Origin: CAZKTS01 sp964555735
GTDB lineage: Bacteria; Actinomycetota; Acidimicrobiia; IMCC26256; PALSA-555
Assembly (NCBI GenBank): GCA_964555735.1
Contig: CAZKTS010000182.1
Span: 1 to 5,541 of the forward strand
Reading direction: 5' to 3'
Length of the DNA stretch: 5,541 nt
Below, piece after piece: positions 5,025 to 5,541 of the stretch. A model generated the notes under the pieces. It did not search any database. It worked only from the letters and a program-made list of their open reading frames with translations, and was not told the origin of the DNA. The position numbers and the translations under genes are program-made. Position 1 is the stretch's first letter; each line of letters starts with the position of its first letter.

Positions 5025-5541
5025 TCAGCCGGCGAACGAGAGCTGCGGGCAGCCCATCGGCATGGCGAGGCCGATCGCGGTGGTCTCCTCGACGCTGATC
5101 AGGCCGCGCACGGTGACCGCGCCGGTGGTGGGATCGATGGTGCCGTAGTTCATGGCCGTCCCGTTGCCGTCGTAGAGGATGCCGTAGAGGACGCCGTCGG
5201 GGCCGTAGGCCATGCCCCAGACCTGCGCGTCGGTCAGCGGCCCGATCGGCGTGACCGCACCGTTGCTCTTGTCGACGCCGACGAAGAGGGCCGGGTTCCC
5301 GGCCGGCTCGTCGAGCTCGTCGGTCTCCGACGGCGCGGTGGTCGTCGTCGTGGTCGAGTCCTCGGCGGCCGTGGTGGACGGCGTCGTGTCCTGAGTGGTG
5401 GCAGTGCCGTCGAAAGCCGTGGAGCCGATGTTGACCTGCTGGTTCTGGGTACTGACCAACCCGCCGGAGCAGTTCCCGGCGAGCAGGGCGAAGAACTGGT
5501 CCTCGGTCATCGGGCCGGCGAAGGTCGCGGCCTCGGGGTTG
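5025..5541 (-). CDS. C-terminal part of a probably secreted protein with Thr-rich linker and beta-propeller-like repeat (partial)
   Basis: The reading frame is open to the window edge, so the visible 171 residues are only the C-terminus. An ATG at 5510 is in frame, but coding sequence (AATFAGP) continues upstream of it, so it is probably internal. From the edge, residues 1-45 are Asn/Gln/Gly-rich. Residues 46-70 are a low-complexity Thr/Ser/Ala/Pro linker containing six consecutive threonines. Residues 83-160 show two blade-like units, LFVGVDKSNGAVTPIG (85-100) and YGTIDPTTGAVTVRG (132-146), with GMAYGPDGVLYGI (109-121) between them. Such units are typical of extracellular beta-propeller-like proteins. 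The only visible cysteines, C24 and C164, could form a disulfide. The Thr-rich linker and composition suggest export and perhaps glycosylation; this is inference because the N-terminus is missing. Function unknown. Confidence 0.7.
   Translation of the reverse strand, partial: NPEAATFAGPMTEDQFFALLAGNCSGGLVSTQNQQVNIGSTAFDGTATTQDTTPSTTAAEDSTTTTTTAPSETDELDEPAGNPALFVGVDKSNGAVTPIGPLTDAQVWGMAYGPDGVLYGILYDGNGTAMNYGTIDPTTGAVTVRGLISVEETTAIGLAMPMGCPQLSFAG

Noticed and set aside
4271..5098. 275-residue plus-strand frame opposite the DUF1214 gene
   Set aside because: No domain, repetitive Val/Arg/Gly/Glu composition, and it runs across the gene boundary at 5000-5024; the minus strand has recognisable conserved motifs.

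Overview
This is a very GC-rich bacterial window with strong G/C bias at third codon positions and frequent GTG starts. The protein families (ECF sigma factors with C-terminal extensions, a YCII/DGPF protein, ArsR with SRPBCC, DUF1214) point to an actinobacterium (Actinomycetota). A mycobacterial, streptomycete or acidimicrobial relative would all fit; nothing in the window fixes the genus. No RNA genes, insertion sequences, phage genes or CRISPR arrays were seen.

Layout. Positions 61-1799 (minus strand) hold a two-gene operon, a YCII/DGPF-type protein followed by an ECF42-type sigma factor with a long C-terminal helical-repeat extension. The two genes overlap by four bases (GTGA). Diverging from it, positions 1960-3856 (plus strand) hold a three-gene operon: an ArsR-type repressor, an SRPBCC (AHSA1-like) protein, and a second ECF sigma factor of the SigG/TIGR02960 type with a C-terminal SnoaL-like domain. 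The 160-base divergent region 1800-1959 holds the control signals. One is a probable ECF42 promoter (TGTCGA, 17 bases, CGTC) facing the YCII gene. The other is a TTGACA promoter facing arsR, with a 7+7 inverted repeat lying between and over its core elements. After the second sigma gene, a perfect 14-bp inverted repeat (3863-3911) separates the operon from a convergent minus-strand pair: a DUF1214-family protein (3917-4999) and the C-terminal part of a probably secreted, Thr-rich protein (5025 to the window edge).

How the parts may work together. The central 3.8 kb looks like a back-to-back regulatory island with two alternative sigma factors. Neither has an anti-sigma factor nearby, and both carry C-terminal domains that could control activity from within the protein. 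Each is co-transcribed with a small ligand-binding-type protein (YCII or SRPBCC). The inferred logic is that the ECF42 factor activates its own operon through the TGTCGA promoter, while ArsR represses the SRPBCC-sigma operon and is released by an unknown signal. ArsR would thereby gate production of the second sigma factor. The signals and substrates cannot be read from the sequence.
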